NCBI RefSeq assembly: GCF_026968045.1
Contig: NZ_JAPVBQ010000001.1
Span: 1 to 64,000 of the forward strand
Direction: 5' to 3'
DNA: 64,000 nucleotides
Source: Modestobacter sp. VKM Ac-2977
GTDB lineage: Bacteria; Actinomycetota; Actinomycetes; Mycobacteriales; Geodermatophilaceae
Within the stretch, counting starts at the first letter, position 1. Each line of letters starts with the position of its first letter. The translations under genes were made by a program, and so were the position numbers. Of this stretch, positions 33,166-40,977 are shown piece by piece. The notes below the pieces were generated by a model. The model searched no databases and was not told the origin of the DNA. It was given only the letters and a program-made list of their open reading frames with translations.

Positions 33166-33171
33166 TAGTGT
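33166..33171 (+). promoter_or_regulatory. Candidate -10 element upstream of the heptose operon
   Basis: TAGTGT at 33166-33171 matches the actinobacterial TAnnnT -10 pattern and lies in an AT-richer stretch (GAAACTTAAAG at 33151-33161) 33 bases before the ATG at 33204. No clear -35 is visible 17-18 bases upstream. Confidence 0.3.
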
Positions 33172-33203
33172 TTCGGGAACGATCTTCCGGGCACGATCGG
33201 GGC

Positions 33204-34703
33204 ATGACGGGTGTCCTGCGCAACTGCACGGTCGTCGTGCCGACGATCGGTCGGCCGTCGCTCGACGTGCTCCTCGATGCCCTGGCCGCCGCCGCCGGTC
33301 CGCGGCCGGCCGAGATCGTGCTGGTCGACGACCGGCCCACCGGTGAGCCGCTGCGCCCGGAGCGCCCCGGGCTGTCCCCGGTCCGGGTGGTGCGCACCGG
33401 CGGCGGAGGTCCGGCGGTGGCCCGCAACCTCGGCTGGCGAACCGCGGGCACGGAGTGGATCGCCTTCCTGGACGACGACGTCGTCCCCGACCCCGACTGG
33501 TACGCCCGGCTCGCCGAGGACCTCGCCGCCCTGCCCGCCGACGCGGCCGGCACCCAGGGCCGGGTCCGGGTGCCGCTGCCGGCCGACCGCCGGCCCACCG
33601 ACTGGGAGCGCGGCACCGCGGGGCTGGCCACGAGCAGCTGGATCACCGCCGACCTGGCCTACCGCCGGTCCGCGCTGGCCGCGGTCGGCGGCTTCGACGA
33701 GCGCTTCCCCCGGGCCTTCCGGGAGGACTCCGACCTCGCCCTGCGGGTCATGGACACCGGCTCGACGCTGACCCGCGGCGAGCGGTGGATCACCCACCCG
33801 GTCCGGCCGACCGACCGCTGGGTGTCCGTGCGCGTGCAGGCCGGCAACGCCGACGACGTCCTCATGCGCCGGTTGCACGGGCCGACCTGGCGCGAGCGCG
33901 CCGACGCCGCCGTCGGCCGCCGTCCCCGGCACCTCGCCGTCGCCGGGGCAGCGCTGGCTGCGCTCGGGCTGGCCGCCGCGGGACGGCCGCGGGCCGCGGC
34001 GCTCGCGGCCCTGGGCTGGGCCGCCGGCACCGCCGAGTTCGCCTGGGCGCGGATCGCCCCCGGCCCGCGGGACCGCGCCGAGGTGGCCACCATGCTCGCC
34101 ACCAGTGCGCTCATCCCGCCGCTGGCCAGCTGGCACTTCCTGCGCGGCGCCGTGCAGCACCGCACCGTGACGCGGTGGCGTGGCCTGCCCGACCTGGTCC
34201 TCTTCGACCGCGACGGCACGCTGGTGCACGACGTGCCCTACAACGGCGACCCGGCGCAGGTCCGGCCGGTCGGCGGCGCCCGCGCTGCGCTGGACTCCCT
34301 CCGGGCGCGCGGGGTGCGGATCGGGCTGGTGACCAACCAGTCCGGGGTGGGCCGGGGCCTGATCACCCGGACGCAGGCCGATGCGGTCAACGCGCGCGTC
34401 GCCGAGCTGCTGGGCCCCTTCGACACCGTGCAGGTCTGCCCGCACGCCCCCGAGGACGGTTGCGACTGCCGCAAGCCGGCCCCCGGCATGGTGGAGTCCG
34501 CCTGCGCCGAGCTCGACGTCGACCCGTCCCGCGTCGTCGTCATCGGTGACATCGGTGCCGACGTCGGGGCCGCCACCGCGGCCGGTGCCGCCGCGATCCT
34601 GGTGCCCACGATGGTCACCCGCCCCGCCGAGGTCACCGCCGCGGCACACCGGGCGCCCACCCTCGTCGAGGCGGTCGAGGACGTGCTGGCAGGCGCCTGG
34701 TGA
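33204..34703 (+). CDS. Fused GT2 glycosyltransferase and GmhB-type heptose-bisphosphate phosphatase
   Basis: A 499-residue two-domain protein. Residues 1-265 are a GT2 glycosyltransferase: VVVPTIGRPSLD, VRTGGGGPAVARNLGWR and the metal-binding FLDDDVVPD (Asp near 90). A hydrophobic linker follows. Residues about 330-499 are a HAD phosphatase: FDRDGTL (nucleophile Asp near 335), TNQSGVGRGL, the zinc-binding CPHAPEDGCDC (Cys412, His414, Cys420, Cys422) and IGDIGADV. The zinc loop and NQSG are GmhB hallmarks, indicating removal of the 7-phosphate from heptose 1,7-bisphosphate. I know of no common fusion of these two. It opens a seven-gene operon. Confidence 0.88.
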   Translation: MTGVLRNCTVVVPTIGRPSLDVLLDALAAAAGPRPAEIVLVDDRPTGEPLRPERPGLSPVRVVRTGGGGPAVARNLGWRTAGTEWIAFLDDDVVPDPDWYARLAEDLAALPADAAGTQGRVRVPLPADRRPTDWERGTAGLATSSWITADLAYRRSALAAVGGFDERFPRAFREDSDLALRVMDTGSTLTRGERWITHPVRPTDRWVSVRVQAGNADDVLMRRLHGPTWRERADAAVGRRPRHLAVAGAALAALGLAAAGRPRAAALAALGWAAGTAEFAWARIAPGPRDRAEVATMLATSALIPPLASWHFLRGAVQHRTVTRWRGLPDLVLFDRDGTLVHDVPYNGDPAQVRPVGGARAALDSLRARGVRIGLVTNQSGVGRGLITRTQADAVNARVAELLGPFDTVQVCPHAPEDGCDCRKPAPGMVESACAELDVDPSRVVVIGDIGADVGAATAAGAAAILVPTMVTRPAEVTAAAHRAPTLVEAVEDVLAGAW

Positions 34704-35701
34704 CCCGCACCGTCCTGGTCGCCCGGCTGGACAACGCCGGCGACGTGCTGCTGCAGGGCCCGCTGGTGCGGGCCGTGGCCGCCGCCGCCGACCGGGTGGT
34801 CTTCCTGGCCAGCCCGCAGGGGACGGCGGCGGCCGAGCTGCTGCCCGGCGTCGACGACGTGCTGACCTGGCACTGCCCGTGGATCGACGGCTCGCCACAG
34901 CCGGTGGACGCCGAGGACATCGGCGCCCTCGCCGACCGGGTCCGTGCGCTCGGAATCGACGAGGCGGTGGTGAGCACGAGCTTCCACCAGTCACCGCTGC
35001 CGCTGGCGCTGCTGCTGCGCACCGCCGGGGTGGCGCGGATCTCCGCGATCAGCGTCGACTACCCCGGCTCGCTGCTCGACGTCCGGCACCGGGTGGAGGA
35101 CGACCTGCCCGAGCCGGAACGGGCCCTCTCGCTGGCCCGCGCGGCCGGCTTCGAGCTGCCGGCCGGCGACGACGGGCTGCTCGCCGTGCGCCGTCCACTG
35201 CCGGCGACCGCGCACGAACCGGGCTACGTCGTCCTGCACCCCGGCGCCTCCGTGCCGGCGCGGGCCTGGCCGGCCGAGCGCTGCGCGGAGGCGGTCGAGG
35301 CGCTGACCGACGCCGGCTGGCGGGTGCTGGTCACCGGCGGGCCGGGGGAGCGGGCGCTGACCGCGGCCGTCGCCGGGAGCCGCGGCGTGGACCTCGGCGG
35401 GGCCACCACGCTGGCCGAGATGGCCGCGCTGCTCGCCGGTGCGGCCGCCGTCGTCGTCGGCAACACCGGTCCGGCGCACCTCGCCGCCGCGGTCGGCACA
35501 CCCGTCGTCTCCCTCTTCTCCCCGGTCGTCCCGGCCGTGCGGTGGGCCCCCTACGGCGTGCCCACCGTCCTGCTCGGCGACCAGTCGGCCCCCTGCCGCG
35601 ACACCCGGGCGCGCGAGTGCCCGGTGCCCGGTCATCCCTGTCTGACGTCGGTGAGCCCAGCCGACGTCGTCGCCGCCGTCGACAAGGTGGTCGCCTCATG
35701 A
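34700..35701 (+). CDS. Glycosyltransferase family 9 (heptosyltransferase-like)
   Basis: A 333-residue GT-B protein overlapping the fusion gene by 4 bases. The N-terminus VLVARLDNAGDVLLQGPLVRAV is the GT9 signature (R-x-D-x-x-GD). The C-terminal donor region contains VVLHPGASVPARAWPAER, VLVTGGPGE and VVGNTGPAHLAAAVGTPVVSLF, the conserved GT9 nucleotide-heptose binding segments. GT9 enzymes use ADP-heptose as donor, fitting the surrounding heptose genes. Acceptor unknown. Confidence 0.9.
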   Translation: MTRTVLVARLDNAGDVLLQGPLVRAVAAAADRVVFLASPQGTAAAELLPGVDDVLTWHCPWIDGSPQPVDAEDIGALADRVRALGIDEAVVSTSFHQSPLPLALLLRTAGVARISAISVDYPGSLLDVRHRVEDDLPEPERALSLARAAGFELPAGDDGLLAVRRPLPATAHEPGYVVLHPGASVPARAWPAERCAEAVEALTDAGWRVLVTGGPGERALTAAVAGSRGVDLGGATTLAEMAALLAGAAAVVVGNTGPAHLAAAVGTPVVSLFSPVVPAVRWAPYGVPTVLLGDQSAPCRDTRARECPVPGHPCLTSVSPADVVAAVDKVVAS

Positions 35702-36663
35702 AGGTCCTGCTCTGGCACGTGCACGGCTCCTGGACGACGTCCTTCGTCCAGGGCACCCACGACTACCTGCTCCCGGTGACCCCGGATCGCGGGACCGACG
35801 GCCTGGGCCGCGCCCGCACCTGGGAGTGGCCGGCGTCGGCCCGCGAGGTCACCCCCGACCAGCTCCGCAACGAGGACGTCGACGTCGTGGTGCTGCAGCG
35901 CACCCGCGACCTCGAGCTGGTCCGCGAGTGGCTGGGCCGCGAGCCCGGCCGCGACCTCCCGGCCGTCTTCCTGGAGCACAACGCCCCCGACGGGGCGGTG
36001 CCGAACACCCGTCACCCGCTGGCCGAGCAGTCCGCGATCCCGATCGCGCACGTCACCCACTTCAACCAGCTCTTCTACGACAACGGCAGTGCGCCGACGA
36101 CCGTCATCGAGCACGGCATCGTCGACCCGGGCGAGCGGTACACCGGCGAGCTGGCCCGGGCCGGGGTGGTGGTCAACGAGCCGGTCCGTCGGGGCCGGTA
36201 CACCGGCGGCGACCTGCTGCCGCTGCTGTCCGCCGCCGCGCCGCTGGACGTGTTCGGCATGGGCCTGGCCGGGCTGCACGAGCGCTACGGGCTCGACCCC
36301 GACCGGGTCGGCCTGTACGACGACCCGCCGCAGGCCGCGATGCACGACGAGCTCGCCCGCCGCCGGGTCTACGTGCACCCGGTGCGCTGGACCTCGCTGG
36401 GGCTGTCGCTGCTGGAGGCGATGCACCTGGGCATGCCGGTCGTCGGGCTGGCGACCACCGAGGCGGTGGAGGCGGTGCCGGCCGAGGCGGGGGTGCTCTC
36501 CACCCGGCCCGAGCGGCTGGCCGAGGCGGTCCGGTACTTCGTCGCCGAGCCGGACGCTGCCCGGCTGGCCGGCAAGGCGGCTCGCGCCGCGGCGCTGGAG
36601 CGGTACGGCCTCGGCCGGTTCCTCGCCGACTGGGACGCTCTCCTGACGGAGGTGACGAGATGA
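35698..36663 (+). CDS. Glycosyltransferase (GT-B, GT4-like)
   Basis: A 321-residue protein whose ATG overlaps the GT9 stop. MKVLLWHVHGSWTTSFVQG and the VFLEHNAPDGAVPNTRHP section are N-terminal GT-B features. The C-terminal YVHPVRWTSLGLSLLEAMHLGMPVV contains the E-x7-like motif region of GT4. The donor-binding lobe is short, so specificity is not predictable. By position it acts on the same heptose-containing glycan. Confidence 0.85.
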   Translation: MKVLLWHVHGSWTTSFVQGTHDYLLPVTPDRGTDGLGRARTWEWPASAREVTPDQLRNEDVDVVVLQRTRDLELVREWLGREPGRDLPAVFLEHNAPDGAVPNTRHPLAEQSAIPIAHVTHFNQLFYDNGSAPTTVIEHGIVDPGERYTGELARAGVVVNEPVRRGRYTGGDLLPLLSAAAPLDVFGMGLAGLHERYGLDPDRVGLYDDPPQAAMHDELARRRVYVHPVRWTSLGLSLLEAMHLGMPVVGLATTEAVEAVPAEAGVLSTRPERLAEAVRYFVAEPDAARLAGKAARAAALERYGLGRFLADWDALLTEVTR

Positions 36664-37868
36664 GGATCGACCTGGTGAGCGAGCACGCCTCGCCGCTGGC
36701 CGCCATCGGCGGCGTCGACGCCGGCGGGCAGAACGTGCACGTGGCCGCACTCGCCGCCGGCCTGGCCCAGCGCGGGCACCAGGTCACGGTGCACACCCGC
36801 CGGGACGACGCCGAGCTGCCGGACCGGGTCACCACGGCCGACGGCTACGACGTCGCGCACGTCACCGCCGGGCCGGCCCGGGTGGTGCCCAAGGACGAGC
36901 TGCTCCAGCACATGGGCACCTTCGCCGACGTGCTGCGCGACGAGTGGTCGGCGACCCGGCCGGACGTCGTGCACGCGCACTTCTGGATGAGCGGCCTGGC
37001 CTCGGTGCAGGCCGCCTCCCGGCTCGGCATCCCGGTGCTGCAGACCTTCCACGCCCTCGGCTCGGTCAAGCGCCGGCACCAGGGCGACGCCGACACCTCC
37101 CCTGAGCAGCGGATCGACCTGGAACGCGGCCTGTGCGGCGACGTCGACCACGTGGTCGCCACCTGCAGCGACGAGGTGTTCGAGCTCCGCCGGCTCGGGC
37201 TGCCCAGCGACCGGGTGTCGATCGTGCCGTGCGGCGTGGACACCGACGAGTTCACCCCGGACGGGCCGGTCGCGCCGCGCGCCGGCCGTCCGCGGCTGCT
37301 GGTGCTGGGCCGGCTGGTCGAGCGGAAGGGCCAGGAGGACGCCGTCCGGGCGCTGGCCGCCGTCCCCGACGCCGAGCTGGTCGTCGTGGGCGGCCCGCCG
37401 ACCGACGAGCTGGACACCGACCCGGAGGTCTGCCGGCTGCGGGCCATCGCCGCGGAGCTGGGGGTCGCCGACCGGCTGGTCTTCACCGGCGCGGTGTCCC
37501 GGGCCGACGTGCCGGGCTGGATCCGCTCGGCCGACGTCGTCCTGGCCGTGCCCTGGTACGAGCCCTTCGGGATCACCCCGCTGGAGGCGATGGCCTGCGG
37601 CCGCCCGGTCGTGGCCACCGCCGTCGGCGGGCTGGTCGACACCGTCGCCGACGGCGTGACCGGTGACCTCGTCCCGCCGCGCGATCCCGCAGCCCTCGGG
37701 CAGGCGCTGGCCGCCCTGCTCGCCGACGACGAACGGCGGGCCGGCTACGGCGCCGCCGGCGTCACCCGGGCCCAGAGCCGCTACCGCTGGTCCCGGGTCG
37801 TCGCCGACACCGACGCCGTCTACCGCTCGGTGCTCTCCGCCGGGAACCCGGTGGAGGCCGCCCGATGA
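36660..37868 (+). CDS. Glycosyltransferase family 4 (MshA/sucrose synthase-like)
   Basis: A 402-residue GT4. The start MRIDLVSEHASPLAAIGGVDAGG carries the GG-x-x-x-G region, VVHAHFWMSGLASVQAA the acceptor side, LLVLGRLVERKGQEDAVRAL the donor motif and YEPFGITPLEAMACGRPVV the E-x7-E motif. Overall layout resembles MshA-type enzymes. ATGA overlap with the preceding gene. Role inferred: a step in heptose-containing glycan assembly. Confidence 0.9.
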   Translation: MRIDLVSEHASPLAAIGGVDAGGQNVHVAALAAGLAQRGHQVTVHTRRDDAELPDRVTTADGYDVAHVTAGPARVVPKDELLQHMGTFADVLRDEWSATRPDVVHAHFWMSGLASVQAASRLGIPVLQTFHALGSVKRRHQGDADTSPEQRIDLERGLCGDVDHVVATCSDEVFELRRLGLPSDRVSIVPCGVDTDEFTPDGPVAPRAGRPRLLVLGRLVERKGQEDAVRALAAVPDAELVVVGGPPTDELDTDPEVCRLRAIAAELGVADRLVFTGAVSRADVPGWIRSADVVLAVPWYEPFGITPLEAMACGRPVVATAVGGLVDTVADGVTGDLVPPRDPAALGQALAALLADDERRAGYGAAGVTRAQSRYRWSRVVADTDAVYRSVLSAGNPVEAAR

Positions 37869-38560
37869 ACCCCCTCGCTGGAAGGACCGTCATGAGCACC
37901 GCCCCGTCCTCGGACCTCGAGGTCGTCTCGCCCGACACCTGCACGCACCTCACCGGGCACGACCACGTGGCGTCGCTGAGCGCCGCGCTCCGCGGGCTCA
38001 CCGAGCAGGTCGAGACGCTGGACCGCTGGGGCCGGCTGCTCGCCGACGTGCTGACCGGGCCCTCCCGCGGCCGGCTGCTCGCCGCGGGCAACGGCGGCAG
38101 CGCGGCGCAGGCGCAGCACCTCACCGCCGAGCTGGTGGGCCGCTACCGCGCCGACCGTCCGCCGTTCTCCGCGATCTGCCTGACCGCCGAGACCTCCTCG
38201 CTCACGGCCATCGCCAACGACTACCCGGCCGACGAGCTGTTCGCCCGGCAGGTCGAGGCGCACGGCCGGGACGGCGACGTGCTGGTGCTGCTGTCCACCA
38301 GTGGCCGCAGCCCCAACGCGGTCGCCGCCGCCCGCCGTGCCCGCGAGTGCGGCATCACCGTGCTGGCGATGACCGGGCCGGCGCCGAACCCGCTGGCCGC
38401 CGTCGCGGACGAGACGGTCGCCATCGACTCGCCGTGGACGGCGACGGTGCAGGAGTGCCACCTGGTCGCGCTGCACCTGCTCTGCGCCGCCTTCGACGCC
38501 GCCGTGCTCGCCGACTCACCCCGGATCTCCACCAGCAACCACGTCGAGGTGGTCCCGTGA
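37865..38560 (+). CDS. gmhA: Sedoheptulose-7-phosphate isomerase (GmhA-like SIS protein)
   Basis: A 231-residue SIS-domain protein. The phosphosugar site LLAAGNGGSAAQAQHLTAELVGR is the GmhA signature, followed by SSLTAIANDYPADELFARQVEA, DVLVLLSTSGRSPN and the C-terminal TVQECHLVALHLLC helix with conserved Glu and His. It converts sedoheptulose 7-phosphate to D-glycero-D-manno-heptose 7-phosphate. The ATG at 37865 has GGAGG 7 bases upstream and overlaps the previous stop; an ATG at 37892 also has a ribosome site. Confidence 0.9.
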   Translation: MNPLAGRTVMSTAPSSDLEVVSPDTCTHLTGHDHVASLSAALRGLTEQVETLDRWGRLLADVLTGPSRGRLLAAGNGGSAAQAQHLTAELVGRYRADRPPFSAICLTAETSSLTAIANDYPADELFARQVEAHGRDGDVLVLLSTSGRSPNAVAAARRARECGITVLAMTGPAPNPLAAVADETVAIDSPWTATVQECHLVALHLLCAAFDAAVLADSPRISTSNHVEVVP

Positions 38561-39960
38561 CCCGCGCGGCCTCCCGGCCGGTCGTCGTGGTCGGTGATGC
38601 CCTGCTGGACGTCGACCTGGTCGGGACGGCGTCCCGGCTGACCCCCGACGCCCCGGTGCCGGTGGTGGAGGACGTCGAGACCCGCGAGCGTCCGGGCGGG
38701 GCCGCGCTGGCCGCGGTGCTGGCCGCGCGCTCCGCCGGCGGCCGGGAGGTCGTGCTGGTCACCCCGCTGGCCGACGACGAGGGCGCCGCCCGGCTGCGCG
38801 CGCTGCTCGACGGCCGGGTGCGGTTGATCGAGATCCCGGCCAGCAGCGCCACCCCGGTCAAGCAGCGGATCCGGGTCGGCGACCACTCCGTCGCCCGGCT
38901 GGACAGCGGGGGAGCGGTCTCGACCTTCGGTGCACTCCCGGCCGCCGCGGCCGAGGCGATCCGGGACGCCGCCGCCGTGCTGGTCGCCGACTACGGCCGC
39001 GGGACGACGTCGGCCCCCGACGTGCGCGCCGCGCTCTCCGCCGCCTCCGGTCCGGTGGTCTGGGACCCGCACCCTCGCGGCGCGGACCCGGTGCCCTCGG
39101 CCCGGCTGGTCACCCCGAACGGGGCGGAGGCCACCCGGGTCGCCGGGCTGGACGTGACCGGCGACGGGCTCGCCGCGGTCGGCGCCCGGGCGCAGGCGCT
39201 CATCGCGCACTGGGGGGTGGGCGCCGTCGCGATCACCCTCGGTGCCCGCGGTGCCCTGCTCTCCTACGGCGAGGGCGCACCGATGGTCGTGCCCGCCACC
39301 CCGGTCACCGGCGGCGACCCGTGCGGTGCCGGTGACTCCTTCGCCGCCGCGGTCACGGTGGCGCTCGCCGGTGGTGCGGTCACCGGCGAGGCGGTGACCT
39401 CCGCGGTGGCCTCGGCCGGGGCGTTCGTCGCCCGCGGCGGGGCCACCGCCTGGGACACGGAACCGGCCGCGGCGCCGGCCCCTGCCGCCGGCGTCGACGC
39501 ACAGGGCCCGGCGCCCCGGCTCGCGGCCCTGCTGGACCGGGTACGGGCGGCCGGCGGCACCGTCGTGGCCACCGGCGGCTGCTTCGACCTGCTGCACGCC
39601 GGGCACGTCGCCACGCTGCAGGCCGCGCGCGGGCTCGGCGACTGCCTGGTGGTCTGCATCAACTCCGACGACTCGGTGCGCCGGCTCAAGGGCCCGTCCC
39701 GTCCGCTGGTCACCGCAGCCGACCGGGCCAGGGTGCTGGAGGCCCTGGAGTTCGTGGACGCCGTCGTCGTCTTCGACGAGGACACCCCGGCGCAGGTGCT
39801 CGAGCAGGTGCGGCCCGACGTCTGGGCCAAGGGCGGCGACTACGCCGGCGCGGACCTCCCGGAGGCCGCGGTGCTGCAGCGCTGGGGCGGCCAGGCCGTC
39901 GTCCTGCCCTACCTGGACGGCCACTCGACCACCGCCCTGGTCGCACGCTCCCGCGTCTGA
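38557..39960 (+). CDS. hldE: Bifunctional heptose-7-phosphate kinase / heptose-1-phosphate adenylyltransferase (HldE-like)
   Basis: A 467-residue fusion, the standard HldE length. The N-terminal PfkB-type kinase has GDALLDVDLVGTASRLTPDAPVPVV (the HldE PDAPVPV start), PGGAALAAVLAA and the GGDPCGAGDSFAAA catalytic motif (Asp near 258). The C-terminal nucleotidyltransferase, from about 330, has TGGCFDLLHAGHVATLQ with His347 and His350 of the H-x-GH site, and INSDDSVRRLKG. It makes heptose 1,7-bisphosphate and later ADP-heptose. Its partner phosphatase is the GmhB domain at 33204. Confidence 0.93.
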   Translation: MTRAASRPVVVVGDALLDVDLVGTASRLTPDAPVPVVEDVETRERPGGAALAAVLAARSAGGREVVLVTPLADDEGAARLRALLDGRVRLIEIPASSATPVKQRIRVGDHSVARLDSGGAVSTFGALPAAAAEAIRDAAAVLVADYGRGTTSAPDVRAALSAASGPVVWDPHPRGADPVPSARLVTPNGAEATRVAGLDVTGDGLAAVGARAQALIAHWGVGAVAITLGARGALLSYGEGAPMVVPATPVTGGDPCGAGDSFAAAVTVALAGGAVTGEAVTSAVASAGAFVARGGATAWDTEPAAAPAPAAGVDAQGPAPRLAALLDRVRAAGGTVVATGGCFDLLHAGHVATLQAARGLGDCLVVCINSDDSVRRLKGPSRPLVTAADRARVLEALEFVDAVVVFDEDTPAQVLEQVRPDVWAKGGDYAGADLPEAAVLQRWGGQAVVLPYLDGHSTTALVARSRV

Positions 39961-39975
39961 TGACGGACCCCGCTG

Positions 39976-40007
39976 CTCCCCACCAGAATGACCGTTCCGG
40001 TGGGGAG
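39976..40007. repeat. Palindromic repeat family 2, copy B
   Basis: A dyad of about 32 bases centred between 39991 and 39992: CTCCCCACC at the left and GGTGGGGAG at the right are perfect, with the inner CAGAATG/CGTTCCG partially matched. Its core CCACCAGAATG matches copy A at 29767-29777. It lies between hldE and the next GT9 gene. Confidence 0.6.
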
Positions 40008-40025
40008 GACGGTCGGGAGACGGCG

Positions 40026-40937
40026 GTGGTGTTGCGGCCGTTGGGGCTCGGGGACCTGCTCACCGGGGTGCCGGCGATCCGGGGGATCCGGGCCGCCGTG
40101 CCCGAGCACCGGCTGGTGCTGGCCACCACCCGGGCGCTGGAGCCGCTGGCCGCGCTGATCGACGTCGTCGACGAGGTGCTGCCGGCCGTCGAGCTGGAGC
40201 CGCTGGACTGGGCCGGTCCACCGCCGGAGCTCGCCGTCGACCTGCACGGCAAGGGCCCGGCCTCGCACATCGTCGTCGCCGGCCTGCGCCCGCAGCGACT
40301 GCTCACCTTCGACAGCCCCGGCTACCCCGGGCCGACCTGGTACGCCGACGAGCACGAGGTGCGCCGCTGGTGCCGGCTGGTCGCCGAGGGGCTGGACGTC
40401 GACTGCGACCCGGACGCCCTGGACCTCGCCGTGCCGGACGTCGAGCCGCCGGTCCGCGACGTCGCGGTCGTGCACCCGGGGGCGGCGTTCCCGGGCCGCC
40501 GCTGGCCGGCGGAGCGGTTCGCCGCTGTGGCCCGGCACCTGGCCGCCCAGGGGCTGCAGGTCGCGATCACCGGCGGCCCGGCCGAGCGGGAGCTCGCCCT
40601 GGCCGTGGCCGCGCAGGCCGGGCTGGGGGACGGCGCCGTGCTGGCCGGCCGGACGACGTCCCTCGAACTGGCCGCCGTGGTCGCCGCCGCGCGGGTGGTG
40701 GTCTGCGGGGACACCGGGGTGGCCCACCTGGCGACCGCCTACCGCCGGCCGTCCGTGGTGCTCTTCGGCCCGGTGTCACCGGCGCTGTGGGGGCCGCCGC
40801 CTCGCGCTCAGCACGTCGTCCGCTGGCACGGCGACGGCACCGGTGACCCCTGGGGGACGACGCTGGACCCCGCCCTGGCCACGGTCACCGTCGACGAGGT
40901 CACGACAGCCCTCGACGCCCTCCTCGCCCGCACCTGA
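40026..40937 (+). CDS. Glycosyltransferase family 9 (heptosyltransferase-like)
   Basis: About 303 residues from GTG 40026, with GGGAGA 5 bases upstream. The start VVLRPLGLGDLLTGVPAIRGIR is the GT9 N-terminal motif; VVHPGAAFPGRRWPAERFAAVA, QVAITGGPAERELA and VVCGDTGVAHLATAYRRPSVVLFGP are the donor-binding elements. An ATG at 39960 overlapping the hldE stop would add 22 residues and place the palindrome inside the coding region. Second GT9 of the heptose operon, presumably adding a further heptose. Confidence 0.88.
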   Translation: MVLRPLGLGDLLTGVPAIRGIRAAVPEHRLVLATTRALEPLAALIDVVDEVLPAVELEPLDWAGPPPELAVDLHGKGPASHIVVAGLRPQRLLTFDSPGYPGPTWYADEHEVRRWCRLVAEGLDVDCDPDALDLAVPDVEPPVRDVAVVHPGAAFPGRRWPAERFAAVARHLAAQGLQVAITGGPAERELALAVAAQAGLGDGAVLAGRTTSLELAAVVAAARVVVCGDTGVAHLATAYRRPSVVLFGPVSPALWGPPPRAQHVVRWHGDGTGDPWGTTLDPALATVTVDEVTTALDALLART

Positions 40938-40942
40938 TCCGG

Positions 40943-40977
40943 CCCCTCTGCAGGGTGGGGGCAGAGGGGTCCTTCTT
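40943..40977. terminator. Terminator closing the heptose operon
   Basis: CCCCTCTGC (40943-40951) pairs with GCAGAGGGG (40961-40969), followed by TCCTTCTT. It lies between the convergent GT9 and VWA stops and probably serves both strands. Confidence 0.85.
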
